Positions 1 to 8,494 are shown, counted from the stretch's first letter. The stretch: 64,000 nucleotides of DNA from Actinacidiphila bryophytorum (GCF_016916835.1 NZ_JAFFIX010000001.1:372001-436000), one strand, 5' to 3'. Notes: generated by a model from the sequence alone, not told the origin. Numbers and translations are program-made.

Positions 1-294
1 GCCGGTGTGGTGGACTCGCTCGACGCGGCGGTCGCGCACATCCGGCTGTGGTCCTCCGGCCACACCGAGGCGATCGTGACGTCCTCGCAGCCCGCGGCCC
101 GCCGCTTCACCCAGCTGGTCGACGCGGCCGCGGTGATGGTGAACACCTCGACCCGCTTCACCGACGGCGGCCAGTTCGGCTTCGGCGCGGAGATCGGCAT
201 CTCCACCCAGAAGCTGCACGCCCGCGGCCCCATGGGGCTGCCCGAGCTGACCTCCACCAAGTACATCGTCACCGGCGACGGCCACACCCGCTGA
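1..294 (+). CDS. proA: gamma-glutamyl phosphate reductase, C-terminal part (partial)
   Basis: This is the last 97 codons of glutamate-5-semialdehyde dehydrogenase, which reduces gamma-glutamyl phosphate with NADPH in proline synthesis in the cytoplasm. The frame is open from base 1, so the N-terminus and catalytic Cys lie outside the window. The tail is typical of the family: a [13 protein letters not shown] stretch, then [19 protein letters not shown] and a short end. No sign of truncation at the 3' end. The identification rests on family-typical sequence and on the downstream order leading to nadD, which matches streptomycete chromosomes. Confidence 0.93.
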   Translation, partial: AGVVDSLDAAVAHIRLWSSGHTEAIVTSSQPAARRFTQLVDAAAVMVNTSTRFTDGGQFGFGAEIGISTQKLHARGPMGLPELTSTKYIVTGDGHTR

Positions 295-405
295 CCTGCG
301 GCGGGCCGCCGCCCGCCGGGGTTGGGCCGTCCGGGTGCACAGGAAGCCCACAGCCAACCGGGATTCCCCTGCCCAAAGGGCCAACTTCCGCATTACTCTG
401 GACAG

Positions 406-840
406 ATGCCGGACGATGACGAATTCGCCTCCGTAGTCCTCGACGAAGAATTCGTACGGTCTGCTCTGTTCCACGAGCCCACGGCCCGGGAACGGATGCT
501 GGCCGTCGCCGAAGGTCCCGCGCTACCGCCCGGCTGGCCCGGGCGGCGCAGAAACCCGCGCTCGGCGGTTCCCGAGGCGGGCGACGACGCCGACTTCCCG
601 GAAAGCGACCCGCTGTATGCCGCGGGGCACCCCTACCGGGGCAGCAGCACCCGCTGGCACCGCCCGGTGGCCTGGGCTCTTGCGGTGGTCATGGGCATCG
701 GAGTGGTCGCCCTGACCTTCGCCGCGGTCTACCGCGGCGCGGGCGGCGCCACCCGGCAGCCGGCCGACCCGCCGCCGTCCAGCGGCAGTCCGGTCGGCAG
801 CCAGCTGATACCGCCGGTCGCCAGCACCCCGATTCCCTGA
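406..840 (+). CDS. single-pass membrane protein with SVVLDEEFVR motif
   Basis: 144-aa protein of unknown function. The acidic cytoplasmic N-terminus (residues 1-30) carries the motif SVVLDEEFVRSA followed by ARERM, then a linker, one hydrophobic segment at about residues 88-107, and a Pro/Ser-rich outer tail. The same N-terminal motif is in the next gene, so the two are paralogues sharing a short conserved module. I chose ATG 406 because the motif begins right after it; the open frame extends upstream to 322 but that part is low-complexity. A TACTCT hexamer at 395-400 could be a -10 box giving a nearly leaderless mRNA. Confidence 0.7.
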   Translation: MPDDDEFASVVLDEEFVRSALFHEPTARERMLAVAEGPALPPGWPGRRRNPRSAVPEAGDDADFPESDPLYAAGHPYRGSSTRWHRPVAWALAVVMGIGVVALTFAAVYRGAGGATRQPADPPPSSGSPVGSQLIPPVASTPIP

Positions 841-904
841 TCTCGTGTCAACTCGGCCGGTACCGGGGAGTTTATTCCCGCGCCCGCGGACTTAACCTTG
901 TGAT

Positions 905-2131
905 ATGAGCGGGCCTGGAGACCCTCCTGAGGGCACGCCCGAGGGCGCCTCAGGAGGCGGTGAGGACGAGTACCGATCCGTCGTCTTCGACGAATCGTTC
1001 GTGAGAGCTGCCCGGATCCAGGAGTACTCGGCGCGTGAACGCGAGGACGACGCGTCCCATCCGGTCAGGATCCGCCATGTGCTGCCGCGCGGCCTGGCCC
1101 GCCAGGCGGTGGCGCTGATCCTGCTCATCGTGCTGGCCTTCGGCTTCGCCATCTACATGGGCGTACGCCACCCCTACAAGGCCCGCGACGCGGGGACCGG
1201 CGAGCAGCTGCGCGTCACGGTCGTCCCGCTGGTGCCGGGCGGCACCGTGCCCGCGGTCTCCCCGAAGGCGCCCTTCACCGGCACCGAGGCGGCCGGCTAC
1301 TCCACCGGGGTCGCCGGGCTGAACGTGCCCAAGGACATGCACCGGATCGGCGGATACTCCGAGAGTGAGGTCACCGAGGGCTACGACACGGCCGTCGACT
1401 TCATCACCGAGTCCGCCCTTGAGGCGCAGACCGTCACCGGCGGCGACGTGGGCGAGGTGCGCGCGCTGCTCGACCCGAGCCAGATCGCCCAGTTCGACCG
1501 CAGCCTCAGCGACCCGGCGGCCGACGGCTCGCGGGAGGTCACCGGCTGGATGGTGCGCTTCGACCCGGACCCCGCGGTGCGGGTGGAGCTGGCAGGCGGC
1601 GACGCGGGCATCCGGGTGAACGGCAGCTGGGCGGCGTCGCAGACCGGTGACGACCATCTGGAGATCGTCGCCGACCACACCTACGTCTACGCGATCAGCG
1701 GCTCGTCCGACCCGGACCGGACGGTGTCGCTGTTCACCGTCCGGCGCAAGCTGCGCTTCCACTTCGACCACCAGGAGCTGACCCGGCACCGGATCGAGGT
1801 GGTGCAGGCGGACGTCGCGGCCGGGCCGCTGGCCTGCTCGGCGGAGGTGCAGAGCTACTTCCAGCCGATACTGGCCGGCCAGTCCGCGCCGGACGCGGTC
1901 GCCGGTGCGGACCCGTACAACCGCGACCACCCGCCGGGTGCGGTGTGCGCGCCGCTGACGGATGCGACGGGCGCTCCCGCCCCGCCCGCGACGGCCACGA
2001 CCCCCGCCACGGCGACGGCGACGGCTACGGCAGCGGGCTCTCCGGCTGCTCACCTTCCGGGTCCTGGTCGGAGTCCGCTGCTGACCCCGCAGGCCGTTCC
2101 GCAGTCGCCTGCGACGTACCGCCTCCTGTGA
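905..2131 (+). CDS. membrane-anchored protein, paralogue of the preceding gene
   Basis: 408-aa protein of unknown function. The N-terminus repeats the neighbour's motif (SVVFDESFVRAARIQEYSARER, about residues 25-46). A single transmembrane helix follows at about residues 67-87. A roughly 250-residue extracytoplasmic domain has no signature I recognise, and the tail is Ala/Thr/Pro-rich (many TA repeats). Its stop lies 107 bases inside the 3' end of the convergent M48 peptidase gene, so the last 35 residues overlap another coding region. A TAACCT hexamer six bases before ATG 905 suggests a leaderless transcript. Probably exported or membrane-bound; role unknown. Confidence 0.72.
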   Translation: MSGPGDPPEGTPEGASGGGEDEYRSVVFDESFVRAARIQEYSAREREDDASHPVRIRHVLPRGLARQAVALILLIVLAFGFAIYMGVRHPYKARDAGTGEQLRVTVVPLVPGGTVPAVSPKAPFTGTEAAGYSTGVAGLNVPKDMHRIGGYSESEVTEGYDTAVDFITESALEAQTVTGGDVGEVRALLDPSQIAQFDRSLSDPAADGSREVTGWMVRFDPDPAVRVELAGGDAGIRVNGSWAASQTGDDHLEIVADHTYVYAISGSSDPDRTVSLFTVRRKLRFHFDHQELTRHRIEVVQADVAAGPLACSAEVQSYFQPILAGQSAPDAVAGADPYNRDHPPGAVCAPLTDATGAPAPPATATTPATATATATAAGSPAAHLPGPGRSPLLTPQAVPQSPATYRLL

Positions 2132-3164
2132 AGCGGTCCCTGAGCTTGCCGCCGACGTCGCCTGCGCCGTTGGTGATGTCGCGGATCAGGCCCATCAGCG
2201 GGTCCTTGGACTTCTTCACCGTGTCGGCGTAGTGGGTGGCCGACTCCCGGAAGGCGTCGGAGACCGAGGCGTCCTTGTCGGCGGTCCGCCGCGGGTAGTG
2301 GCCGTCCATCAGCCGCTGGTACTCCCGGGTGGCCGCCCAGCGGCGCAGCTCGGCGGCCCTGACGGTGGTGAAGGGGTGGCTGCGCGGCAGCACGTTGAGG
2401 ATCTTGAGCACCGAGTCGCGCAGGTCGCCGGCCGCCTCGTACTCGTCGGCCTGCTTGAGGAAGGCGTCCACGTTCATCTCGTGCAGGTGGTTGCCGCCGG
2501 CGATCTTCATCAGGCCGCGCATCGAGGCCTGCAGGTCCTGGCCGACCAGCAGCCCGGCCCGGTCCGCCGACAGCTCCGACTTGCGGAACCACTCGCGCAG
2601 CGCGGTGATGATCGCCAGCACCGCGAGATTGCCCAGCGGTATCCAGGCCACGCGCAGCGCCAGGTTGGTCAGGAAGAGCAGTATCGTCCGGTAGACCGAG
2701 TGGCCGGACAGGGCGTGGCCGACCTCGTGTCCGATGACCGCGCGCATCTCCTCTTCGTCGAGCAGCTCGACCAGGCCGGTGGTGACCACGATGATCGGCG
2801 CGTCCATGCCGATGCACATGGCATTGGGCTGCGGGTCCATCGTCACGTACATCGACGGGACCTTCTCCAGGTCCAGGATGTAGCAGGCGTCCCGCAGCAT
2901 CGCGTTGAGGTGCGCGAACTGCTCGTCGCTGACCCGGACGGAGTCCGACAGGAACAGCAGCCGCAGGCTGCGCTCGGGGAGCAGTCCGCTGAGCGACTTG
3001 AAGACGGTGTCGAAGCCGGTGAGCTTGCGCAGCGCCACCAGGGCGGACCTGTCCGCGGGGTGCTCGTAGGCGCGTGAGGAGATGTCAGGGAACCGCTTGC
3101 GGCTGCGTCCGGGCAGCTTCTCGGTGCTCACACGACCGTCGTTCGGTCCGTTCGACTCGGACAT
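2025..3164 (-). CDS. M48-family membrane zinc metallopeptidase
   Basis: 379-aa protein related to the HtpX/Ste24 family, which degrades or processes membrane and secreted proteins. The zinc motif HEVGHALSGH is visible near residue 145, followed by two hydrophobic segments and the downstream ELSADRAG motif that supplies the third zinc ligand (Glu). The C-terminus is Gly/Pro-rich and acidic. ATG 3164 is preceded on the minus strand by AGGGGGTT at good spacing; an upstream in-frame ATG at 3287 would add 41 non-conserved residues. The gene converges on and overlaps the 408-aa membrane protein gene by 107 bp. Confidence 0.88.
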   Translation of the reverse strand: MSESNGPNDGRVSTEKLPGRSRKRFPDISSRAYEHPADRSALVALRKLTGFDTVFKSLSGLLPERSLRLLFLSDSVRVSDEQFAHLNAMLRDACYILDLEKVPSMYVTMDPQPNAMCIGMDAPIIVVTTGLVELLDEEEMRAVIGHEVGHALSGHSVYRTILLFLTNLALRVAWIPLGNLAVLAIITALREWFRKSELSADRAGLLVGQDLQASMRGLMKIAGGNHLHEMNVDAFLKQADEYEAAGDLRDSVLKILNVLPRSHPFTTVRAAELRRWAATREYQRLMDGHYPRRTADKDASVSDAFRESATHYADTVKKSKDPLMGLIRDITNGAGDVGGKLRDRFTGGGTSQATAERPAGSAADSDQDPEGEQPESPLP

Positions 3165-3301
3165 ACTGGCCCAACCCCCTGGTAGCCCACCGGTACATAC
3201 TCTGGACGCGCAGAGCCTGCGCGAAGTTCCCGCAGGGCCGCCCGTACGATGTCCGCAGAGTCTTCCCGCCCGTCCCCGACTTCGCAAAGGGTTCCGCTGA
3301 C

Positions 3302-3451
3302 ATGTCGCCCCTCGCAGTCTCCGCTCTGACCACCCTCGCCGAGGACAACGGCGGCAACCACCCGAGCCTGAGCCCGTACCTGACCGGGTTCGGCGCGCTG
3401 GGTGCCCTGCTGATCCTGCTGTGGCTGGTCACCCGCTTCAACCGGGACTGA
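3302..3451 (+). CDS. small single-pass membrane protein upstream of nadD
   Basis: 49-aa protein: a short polar N-terminus with a [15 protein letters not shown] stretch, then one transmembrane helix (about residues 29-46) ending in RFNRD. It stops 8 bases before nadD, so the two are probably co-transcribed. ATG 3302 has an AAAGGG ribosome site about nine bases upstream. Similar tiny proteins sit before nadD in streptomycetes, as far as I recall. Function is unknown. Confidence 0.65.
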   Translation: MSPLAVSALTTLAEDNGGNHPSLSPYLTGFGALGALLILLWLVTRFNRD

Positions 3452-3459
3452 CCGGCGCC

Positions 3460-4062
3460 ATGTCCGACAGCAAGCGCCGCATCGGTGTGATGGGCGGCAC
3501 GTTCGACCCCATCCACCACGGGCACCTGGTGGCCGCGAGCGAGGTGGCGAGCCTCTTCCACCTCGACGAGGTGGTCTTCGTGCCGACCGGGCAGCCCTGG
3601 CAGAAGAGCGACCGGCAGGTGTCCGCTGCCGAGGACCGGTATCTGATGACGGTGATCGCCACCGCGTCGAACCCGACGTTCTCGGTCAGCCGCAGCGACA
3701 TCGACCGTGCGGGCACGACGTACACCATCGACACCCTGCGCGACCTGCGCGCCGAGCACCCGGCGGCGGAGCTCTTCTTCATCACCGGCGCGGACGCGCT
3801 GTCGCAGATCTTCTCCTGGCGCAATGCCGAGGAGCTGTTCTCGCTCGCACATTTCATCGGGGTGACCCGTCCTGGGCATACGCTGTCGGACCCGGGCTTC
3901 CCCGAGGGCGGAGTGTCCCTCGTGGAGGTCCCGGCGCTGGCGATCTCCTCGACGGACTGCCGCCAGCGGGTGGCCAAGGGGGATCCGGTCTGGTACTTGG
4001 TTCCGGACGGGGTGGTGCGCTACATCGACAAGCGCGCGCTCTACCGGGACGCTTCCGGGTAG
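3460..4062 (+). CDS. nadD: nicotinate-nucleotide adenylyltransferase
   Basis: 200-aa enzyme that joins ATP and nicotinate mononucleotide to make deamido-NAD, the penultimate step of NAD synthesis. The nucleotidyltransferase motif [12 protein letters not shown] is at residues 11-22. The [10 protein letters not shown] stretch near residue 165 matches the family's second nucleotide-binding motif (ISST.iR). Length is typical. I chose ATG 3460, which puts [13 protein letters not shown] at the N-terminus; the frame stays open to 3421 but overlaps the preceding small gene. It sits in the conserved nadD - LytR_C - rsfS order. Confidence 0.95.
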   Translation: MSDSKRRIGVMGGTFDPIHHGHLVAASEVASLFHLDEVVFVPTGQPWQKSDRQVSAAEDRYLMTVIATASNPTFSVSRSDIDRAGTTYTIDTLRDLRAEHPAAELFFITGADALSQIFSWRNAEELFSLAHFIGVTRPGHTLSDPGFPEGGVSLVEVPALAISSTDCRQRVAKGDPVWYLVPDGVVRYIDKRALYRDASG

Positions 4063-4099
4063 CAGGCGCCGCGAAACGAAGCACGTGAAGGGGTTCCTC

Positions 4100-5941
4100 G
4101 TGAACGACGCAAACCCCCGTTGGCAATATGCCGAGGGTGGACCCGACGACGAGAGGGACCCTTACCCGCAGGACCCCTATTACCAGCAGCAGTCCTACGG
4201 TTACGACCAGTACGGGAACCCCCGGCAGCCGCCGCCGCCGCAGGCCCCCCAGGTGCCGCAGCAGCCCGGCTACCAGGACCCGTACCAGACCTACGGCGGC
4301 CGCCCCGTCCCGCCGCAGCCGCCGCCTCCCGGCCGGGAGGCGGGCTGGATCCCGCAGCAGCCCCAGCAGCCGTACTACGACCAGCAGCAGCCGCAGTCGT
4401 ACGACACGGGCGGGCACGCGGTGTACGACACCGGACAGCAGCCCGCGTACGAGACGGGCCAGCAGCCGGTCTACGACACCGGCCAGCACGCGGTCTACGG
4501 GACCGGCCAGATGCCGGTGTACGAGACGGGCCAGATGCCCGCGTACGAGACCGGGCAGATGCCCGCCTACGACACCGGGCAGCACGCGGTCTACGAGACC
4601 GGCCAGATGCCCGCGCAGAGCGGCGCCGCCGAGGAGCCGGCCGCGGCCGGCGGTGCGGCGGGGGCCGGCGGGCGCTCCGGCTACCAGACGGAGATGTTCT
4701 CCTTCGTCGACGAGGAGTCCGAGCAGTCGGAAGAGGTCATCGACTGGCTCAAGTTCTCCGAGTCGCGCACCGAGCGCCGCGAGGAGGCCAAGCGGCGCGG
4801 GCGCAACCGCAAGACCGGCCTGGTCGTGCTGCTGGTGCTGGCGCTGCTCGGCGGCACCGGCTACCTGTGGCAGGCGGGCAAGCTGCCCGGGCTCGGCAAG
4901 ACCAAGGCGGCGCAGGCCGCGGCGACCGGGCCGCAGAAGCGCGACGTCATCGTCGTGCACCTGATCCCGGTCGACGGCGGCCCCAGCGACACCGCCCTGC
5001 TGGTGGACAACAGCACCAAGGGCCGCGGCACCACCCTGCTGCTGCCGAACACCCTGTCCACCACCTCGGACGACGGCATGGCGGCTCCGCTGGACAAGGC
5101 GGTCGGCGACGGCATCGGCCCGGTCAGGGACTCGCTGAACACCCTGCTCGGCGCCGACATCAAGGGCAGCTGGCGGCTGGACAGCCCGTACCTGGAGCTG
5201 CTCGTCGACGCGCTCGGCGACATCTACGTCGACACCGACACCACGGTGAAGGGCACCGGCAAGGACAGCGCGAAGACGCTGGTGCAGCAGGGGCAGCAGC
5301 AGGAGCTGACCGGGCAGGCGGCCGTCGCGTACGCCACCTACCGGGCCGCGGGCGAACCGCAGACCAAGCAGCTCAGCCGCTTCGGGCAGGTCCTGCAGGC
5401 GGTGCTGAAGAAGATGCCCAGCGACGCCACCGGCGCGACCAGGACCGTGCAGTCGCTCGGCCAGATCCTCGACCCGTCGCTGACCGACAAGCAGCTCGGC
5501 GCCTCGCTCGCGCAGCTGGCCAACCTGGCCAAGACCGGCGCGTACAGCACCACCCTGCTGCCGGTGCAGAAGGACGGCACCCTCAGCCAGGACACCGACA
5601 CCCTGGTCAAGGACGTGCTCGGCGGCACCGTCAAGCAGTCCGCGGGCACCACCCAGCCGCGGGTCCTGATCGCCGACGCGACCGGCAATTCCAAGGCGGC
5701 CCCGCTGGCCCAGGCCGCGATCGTCAACGGCGGCACCTACACCTACGTCGCCGGGGGCAAAGCGGCGAGCACCAAGAGCACCTCCGAGGTGCTGTACGCC
5801 GACCCGGCACGGCTGGCCGCGGCCAAGGACGTCGCCGCGACACTCGGGCTGCCGCCGACGGCGGTCAAGAAGGGCAAGGTGCCGGCCAACGCCGACATCG
5901 CGGTCACGCTCGGCAAGGACTACAAGCCGCCGACGCAGTGA
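4100..5941 (+). CDS. LytR C-terminal (LytR_C) domain membrane protein with octapeptide repeats
   Basis: 613-aa protein. Residues 1-100 are Pro/Gln/Tyr-rich. Residues 101-172 are nine tandem YxTGQxxx octapeptides. A membrane helix lies at about residues 240-258. Residues 280-480 resemble the LCP (LytR-CpsA-Psr) fold, and about 518-610 resemble the LytR_C domain. In active LCP proteins a conserved Arg/Asp pair lies in a SxPRDT-type motif; here the matching stretch reads LLPNTL, so polymer-transfer activity looks lost. I chose GTG 4100 because GAAGGGG lies six bases upstream; GTG 4085 is an alternative. It lies between nadD and rsfS, its usual place in streptomycetes. A cell-envelope role is inferred. 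Confidence 0.82.
   Translation: MNDANPRWQYAEGGPDDERDPYPQDPYYQQQSYGYDQYGNPRQPPPPQAPQVPQQPGYQDPYQTYGGRPVPPQPPPPGREAGWIPQQPQQPYYDQQQPQSYDTGGHAVYDTGQQPAYETGQQPVYDTGQHAVYGTGQMPVYETGQMPAYETGQMPAYDTGQHAVYETGQMPAQSGAAEEPAAAGGAAGAGGRSGYQTEMFSFVDEESEQSEEVIDWLKFSESRTERREEAKRRGRNRKTGLVVLLVLALLGGTGYLWQAGKLPGLGKTKAAQAAATGPQKRDVIVVHLIPVDGGPSDTALLVDNSTKGRGTTLLLPNTLSTTSDDGMAAPLDKAVGDGIGPVRDSLNTLLGADIKGSWRLDSPYLELLVDALGDIYVDTDTTVKGTGKDSAKTLVQQGQQQELTGQAAVAYATYRAAGEPQTKQLSRFGQVLQAVLKKMPSDATGATRTVQSLGQILDPSLTDKQLGASLAQLANLAKTGAYSTTLLPVQKDGTLSQDTDTLVKDVLGGTVKQSAGTTQPRVLIADATGNSKAAPLAQAAIVNGGTYTYVAGGKAASTKSTSEVLYADPARLAAAKDVAATLGLPPTAVKKGKVPANADIAVTLGKDYKPPTQ
4400..4615 (+). repeat. nine 24-bp coding repeats (YxTGQxxx octapeptide)
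   Basis: Nine in-frame 24-base units encode octapeptides of the form Y-(D/E/G)-TGQ-(Q/H/M)-(P/A)-(A/V), with only the first unit reading TGG. They form a regular, flexible cytoplasmic-side array ahead of the membrane helix of the LytR_C protein. Copy number is likely to vary between strains by slippage or recombination. Confidence 0.9.
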
Positions 5942-5962
5942 CGGCCGCGGCGTGATCGAAAA

Positions 5963-6020
5963 CCGGTCGGGGGCTGTCGGAGGGTCGTGAGACCCTTGAA
6001 GAAGTCCAGCCCCCGACCGG
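5963..6020 (+). promoter_or_regulatory. nested hairpin in front of rsfS
   Basis: A perfect 14-bp inverted repeat pairs ccggtcgggggctg (5963-5976) with cagcccccgaccgg (6007-6020). Inside its loop a second hairpin pairs agggtc (5981-5986) with gaccct (5991-5996) around a gtga tetraloop. The structure ends 12 bases before the rsfS GTG and no separate strong ribosome site is visible. It has no U-tract, so it may be a terminator-like RNA for the upstream gene or a structured leader controlling rsfS translation. Confidence 0.7.
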
Positions 6021-6032
6021 AAAGCCGTTTCT

Positions 6033-6470
6033 GTGACCGCCACTGACCGTTCCATCGAGCTGACCCGCACCGCCGCCCAGGCAGCCGCCGACAAGCTCGC
6101 GCACGACATCATCGCCTACGACGTCAGCGACGTGCTGTCCATCACCGACGCCTTCCTGGTCGCGTCCGCGCCGAACGACCGGCAGGTCAAGGCGATCGTC
6201 GACGCCATCGAGGAGACGCTGCTCAAGGAGCTGGACGTCAAGCCGGTCCGCCGCGAGGGCGAGCGGGACGGCCGCTGGGTGCTGCTCGACTACATCGACA
6301 TCGTCGTGCACGTGCAGCACTCGGAGGAGCGGGTCTTCTACGCCCTGGAGCGGCTGTGGAAGGACTGCCCGGAGATCGCGCTGCCGGACGACGCGGTCGC
6401 CACCCGGGGCAAGGGCAAGGAGCATGCCGCGGCCACCGCCGCTGCGGACGAGGACGGGGAGCCGAGCTGA
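6033..6470 (+). CDS. rsfS: ribosomal silencing factor RsfS
   Basis: 145-aa protein of the RsfS/Iojap family. It binds ribosomal protein uL14 on the 50S subunit, blocks joining to 30S and lowers translation in starvation. Family stretches seen are DVSDVLSITDAFLVASAPNDRQVKAI (residues 30-55) and GRWVLLDYIDIVVHVQHSEERVFYALERLW (about 79-110), then a variable acidic tail. GTG 6033 is the start and lies just after a nested hairpin. Its stop overlaps the start of the next gene (CTGA), indicating translational coupling. Confidence 0.94.
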   Translation: MTATDRSIELTRTAAQAAADKLAHDIIAYDVSDVLSITDAFLVASAPNDRQVKAIVDAIEETLLKELDVKPVRREGERDGRWVLLDYIDIVVHVQHSEERVFYALERLWKDCPEIALPDDAVATRGKGKEHAAATAAADEDGEPS

Positions 6471-7132
6471 ACGGGCAGCGCAGCGGTCGGCACAGCGGCA
6501 GGGGCCGCAGGATCGTGCTGTGGCGGCACGGCCAGACGGCGTGGAATCTGGAGCAGCGCTTCCAGGGCAACACCGACATCGAGCTGACCGAGACCGGCCT
6601 GGCCCAGGCCCGCCGCTCCGCCCGCCTGCTGGCCGCGCTGTCGCCCGACGCCATCGTCTCCTCCGACCTGCGCAGGGCCGCGGCCACCGCCGCCGAGCTG
6701 GCGGCGCTCACCGGGCTGCCCGTCACGCACGACAAGGGGCTGCAGGAGACCTATGCCGGGCACTGGCAGGGACTGACCCACGAGGAGATCCTGGCCTCGT
6801 ACGGCGAGCAGTACGCCGCCTGGAAGCGCGGCGAGCCGGTCCGCAGGGGCGGCGGCGAGCTGGAGACCGAGGTCGCCGACCGCGCCGCACCCGTGGTGCT
6901 CGCCGCCGCGGACGAGCTGGCCGACGGGGGAGTGCTGGTCGTGGTCAGCCACGGCGGCACGATCCGTACGACCATCGGCCGCCTCCTCGGCCTCGACCCG
7001 CTCACCTGGGAGTCGCTGGGCGGCCTGTCCAACTGCTGCTGGTCGGTGCTCGGCGAGGGCGCGCGCGGCTGGCGGCTGACCGAGCACAATGCGGGCACCC
7101 TGCCCGAGCCGGTCCTCGGGGACGACGCGTAG
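6467..7132 (+). CDS. histidine phosphatase (phosphoglycerate mutase superfamily), CTG start
   Basis: 221-aa protein of the histidine-phosphatase superfamily, which works through a phospho-His intermediate. The catalytic RHG motif (VLWRHGQTAWN) is at residues 17-27, and a second catalytic His is in VVSHGGTIR near residue 165. No ATG or GTG exists between 6356 and 6514, and GTG 6514 would cut into the first strand. CTG 6467 overlaps the rsfS stop as CTGA and has GGGGAG five bases upstream, so I infer a CTG start. Substrate is unknown; in actinobacteria this family includes glucosyl-3-phosphoglycerate phosphatase. Confidence 0.85.
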   Translation: MNGQRSGRHSGRGRRIVLWRHGQTAWNLEQRFQGNTDIELTETGLAQARRSARLLAALSPDAIVSSDLRRAAATAAELAALTGLPVTHDKGLQETYAGHWQGLTHEEILASYGEQYAAWKRGEPVRRGGGELETEVADRAAPVVLAAADELADGGVLVVVSHGGTIRTTIGRLLGLDPLTWESLGGLSNCCWSVLGEGARGWRLTEHNAGTLPEPVLGDDA

Positions 7133-7201
7133 CCGATTTCGTTTCCGGTCCACCCACCGGCTATGCTTCTTCACGTCGTCAGGGGAAACCCGGGCGCACG
7201 C

Positions 7202-7274
<73 letters not shown>

Positions 7275-7285
7275 CAGGTGAGAGG

Positions 7286-7332
7286 GCGGGACCTGTCCGC
7301 GGAAAGTGCGGACAGGTCCCGCTGTCTTCTTT
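7286..7332 (+). terminator. terminator after tRNA-Ala copy 1
   Basis: Perfect 15-bp stem between 7286-7300 (gcgggacctgtccgc) and 7308-7322 with a 7-base loop, followed by a T-rich tract (tgtcttctttct). Typical intrinsic terminator for the tRNA gene. Confidence 0.9.
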
Positions 7333-7425
7333 CTGCTCGGCTTCGCCTCGCGGGGCGGGGGTTTCGCCACCCGCACCCCCCTCGGGCTCGCCTTCCGGCG
7401 TTTCCGGGCCTGGGTCTGGTTCTGG

Positions 7426-8448
7426 TCAGGCCGACTTGTCGCAGTCCTGGGTGGCCGCCGCGGCCTCGCGTTCCGCCATGATCACCGACAGCGGGCGGCC
7501 GTGCAGGGAGCAGCCGACGATGGGGTCGTCGAGCTGCCGCAGCTGCTCGATGCGCAGCCTGTCGTCCTCCGTGACCGGGGTGTAGACCACGAAGCGGTGC
7601 TCGGCCATGCCGTCCACGCTCAAAGACATCGAGGTCATGTTGATCACCCCGATGCCCTCGTGCCGGAAGGCCTTGACCCGCTTGCCGGGCGCCGCGACAT
7701 TGCCGCTGGCCCACAGCTGGGCGAAGGTCGGGCTCTCCTTGACCATCAGCGCGATGAAGGACTCCCACGCGGGCTCGCCGACGTGCCGCCCGTAGCTCCT
7801 GCGCACCTGGGCCACCATCCACGGCAGCTCCTCCGCGCTGTTGACGAAGGTCAGGCAGCACTCCGGCACCGTGAAGAGCTTGTAGAGGACGTTGCGCTCC
7901 CAGCGCGCCACGATCGAGGTCATCGGCCACAGCGCCCGGTAGGTCGCGTTGGTGGCGCGCACGTCGTAGCGGGCGTTGTAGATCGCGGCAGGCAGCGGGT
8001 TGAGGGCGTCCAGGATGCCCTGGCACTCCACGCCCACGGCCTCCACGTCCGAGACCGGCTCGGTCACGAAGGGGATGCCGGCCAGCCGGTAGAGGTGCTC
8101 GCGCTCGGTGGTGTCCAGCTGTAGCACCCGGGCCACCGCGTCGAGCACCTGCACGCTGGCGTTGATCGGCCGGCCCTGTTCGAGCCAGGTGTACCAGGTC
8201 ACGCCGACCCCGGCGAGCTGCGCGACCTCCTCGCGGCGCAGGCCGGGCGTCCGCCGCCGCAGCCCGGGCGGCATCCCGACGTCCTCGGGGGTGATCCTGG
8301 CCCGGCGGCTGCGCAGGAAGGCGGCCAGTTCGGTGCGGCGGGCGGCGCCCTGCTGCCTCCCGGTGCCGGCGGGCACGTCGTGTCGTCCGGGCCCGTCGGG
8401 CTCGGCGGGTGTGGACCGGGTGGTGCGCGCTGCCGGAGTGCTGGGCAT
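7426..8448 (-). CDS. helix-turn-helix regulator with MmyB-like ligand domain
   Basis: 340-aa transcription regulator. An XRE-type helix-turn-helix covers about residues 40-105 (LRREEVAQLAGVGVTWYTWLEQGR). It is followed by a PAS-like MmyB ligand-binding region (PAAIYNARYDVRATNATYRALWP ... WESFIALMVKESPTFAQLW), about residues 135-320. I chose ATG 8448, with GGGGAG upstream on the minus strand; an ATG at 8475 is possible. It is divergent from the DHA2 efflux gene, which it probably controls from the 102-bp gap. Such pairs are common for inducible drug pumps; the inducer is unknown. Confidence 0.85.
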   Translation of the reverse strand: MPSTPAARTTRSTPAEPDGPGRHDVPAGTGRQQGAARRTELAAFLRSRRARITPEDVGMPPGLRRRTPGLRREEVAQLAGVGVTWYTWLEQGRPINASVQVLDAVARVLQLDTTEREHLYRLAGIPFVTEPVSDVEAVGVECQGILDALNPLPAAIYNARYDVRATNATYRALWPMTSIVARWERNVLYKLFTVPECCLTFVNSAEELPWMVAQVRRSYGRHVGEPAWESFIALMVKESPTFAQLWASGNVAAPGKRVKAFRHEGIGVINMTSMSLSVDGMAEHRFVVYTPVTEDDRLRIEQLRQLDDPIVGCSLHGRPLSVIMAEREAAAATQDCDKSA

Positions 8449-8477
8449 ACGGTCATACTCCCCAACGGGCGGCACGC

Positions 8478-8494
8478 CTGCCAGGTGCTGGCAG
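8478..8494. promoter_or_regulatory. possible operator in the regulator/efflux divergent gap
   Basis: The palindrome ctgcca-ggtgc-tggcag lies between the divergent regulator and MFS genes, about 55 bases before the MFS start and 30 bases before the regulator start. Its position suits a regulator-binding site. There is no other direct support. Confidence 0.4.

Noticed and set aside
3854..6112. Very long antisense open frame of about 750 codons
   Set aside because: High-GC shadow of nadD, the LytR_C gene and rsfS; its translation is repetitive Arg/Gly/Leu without motifs.
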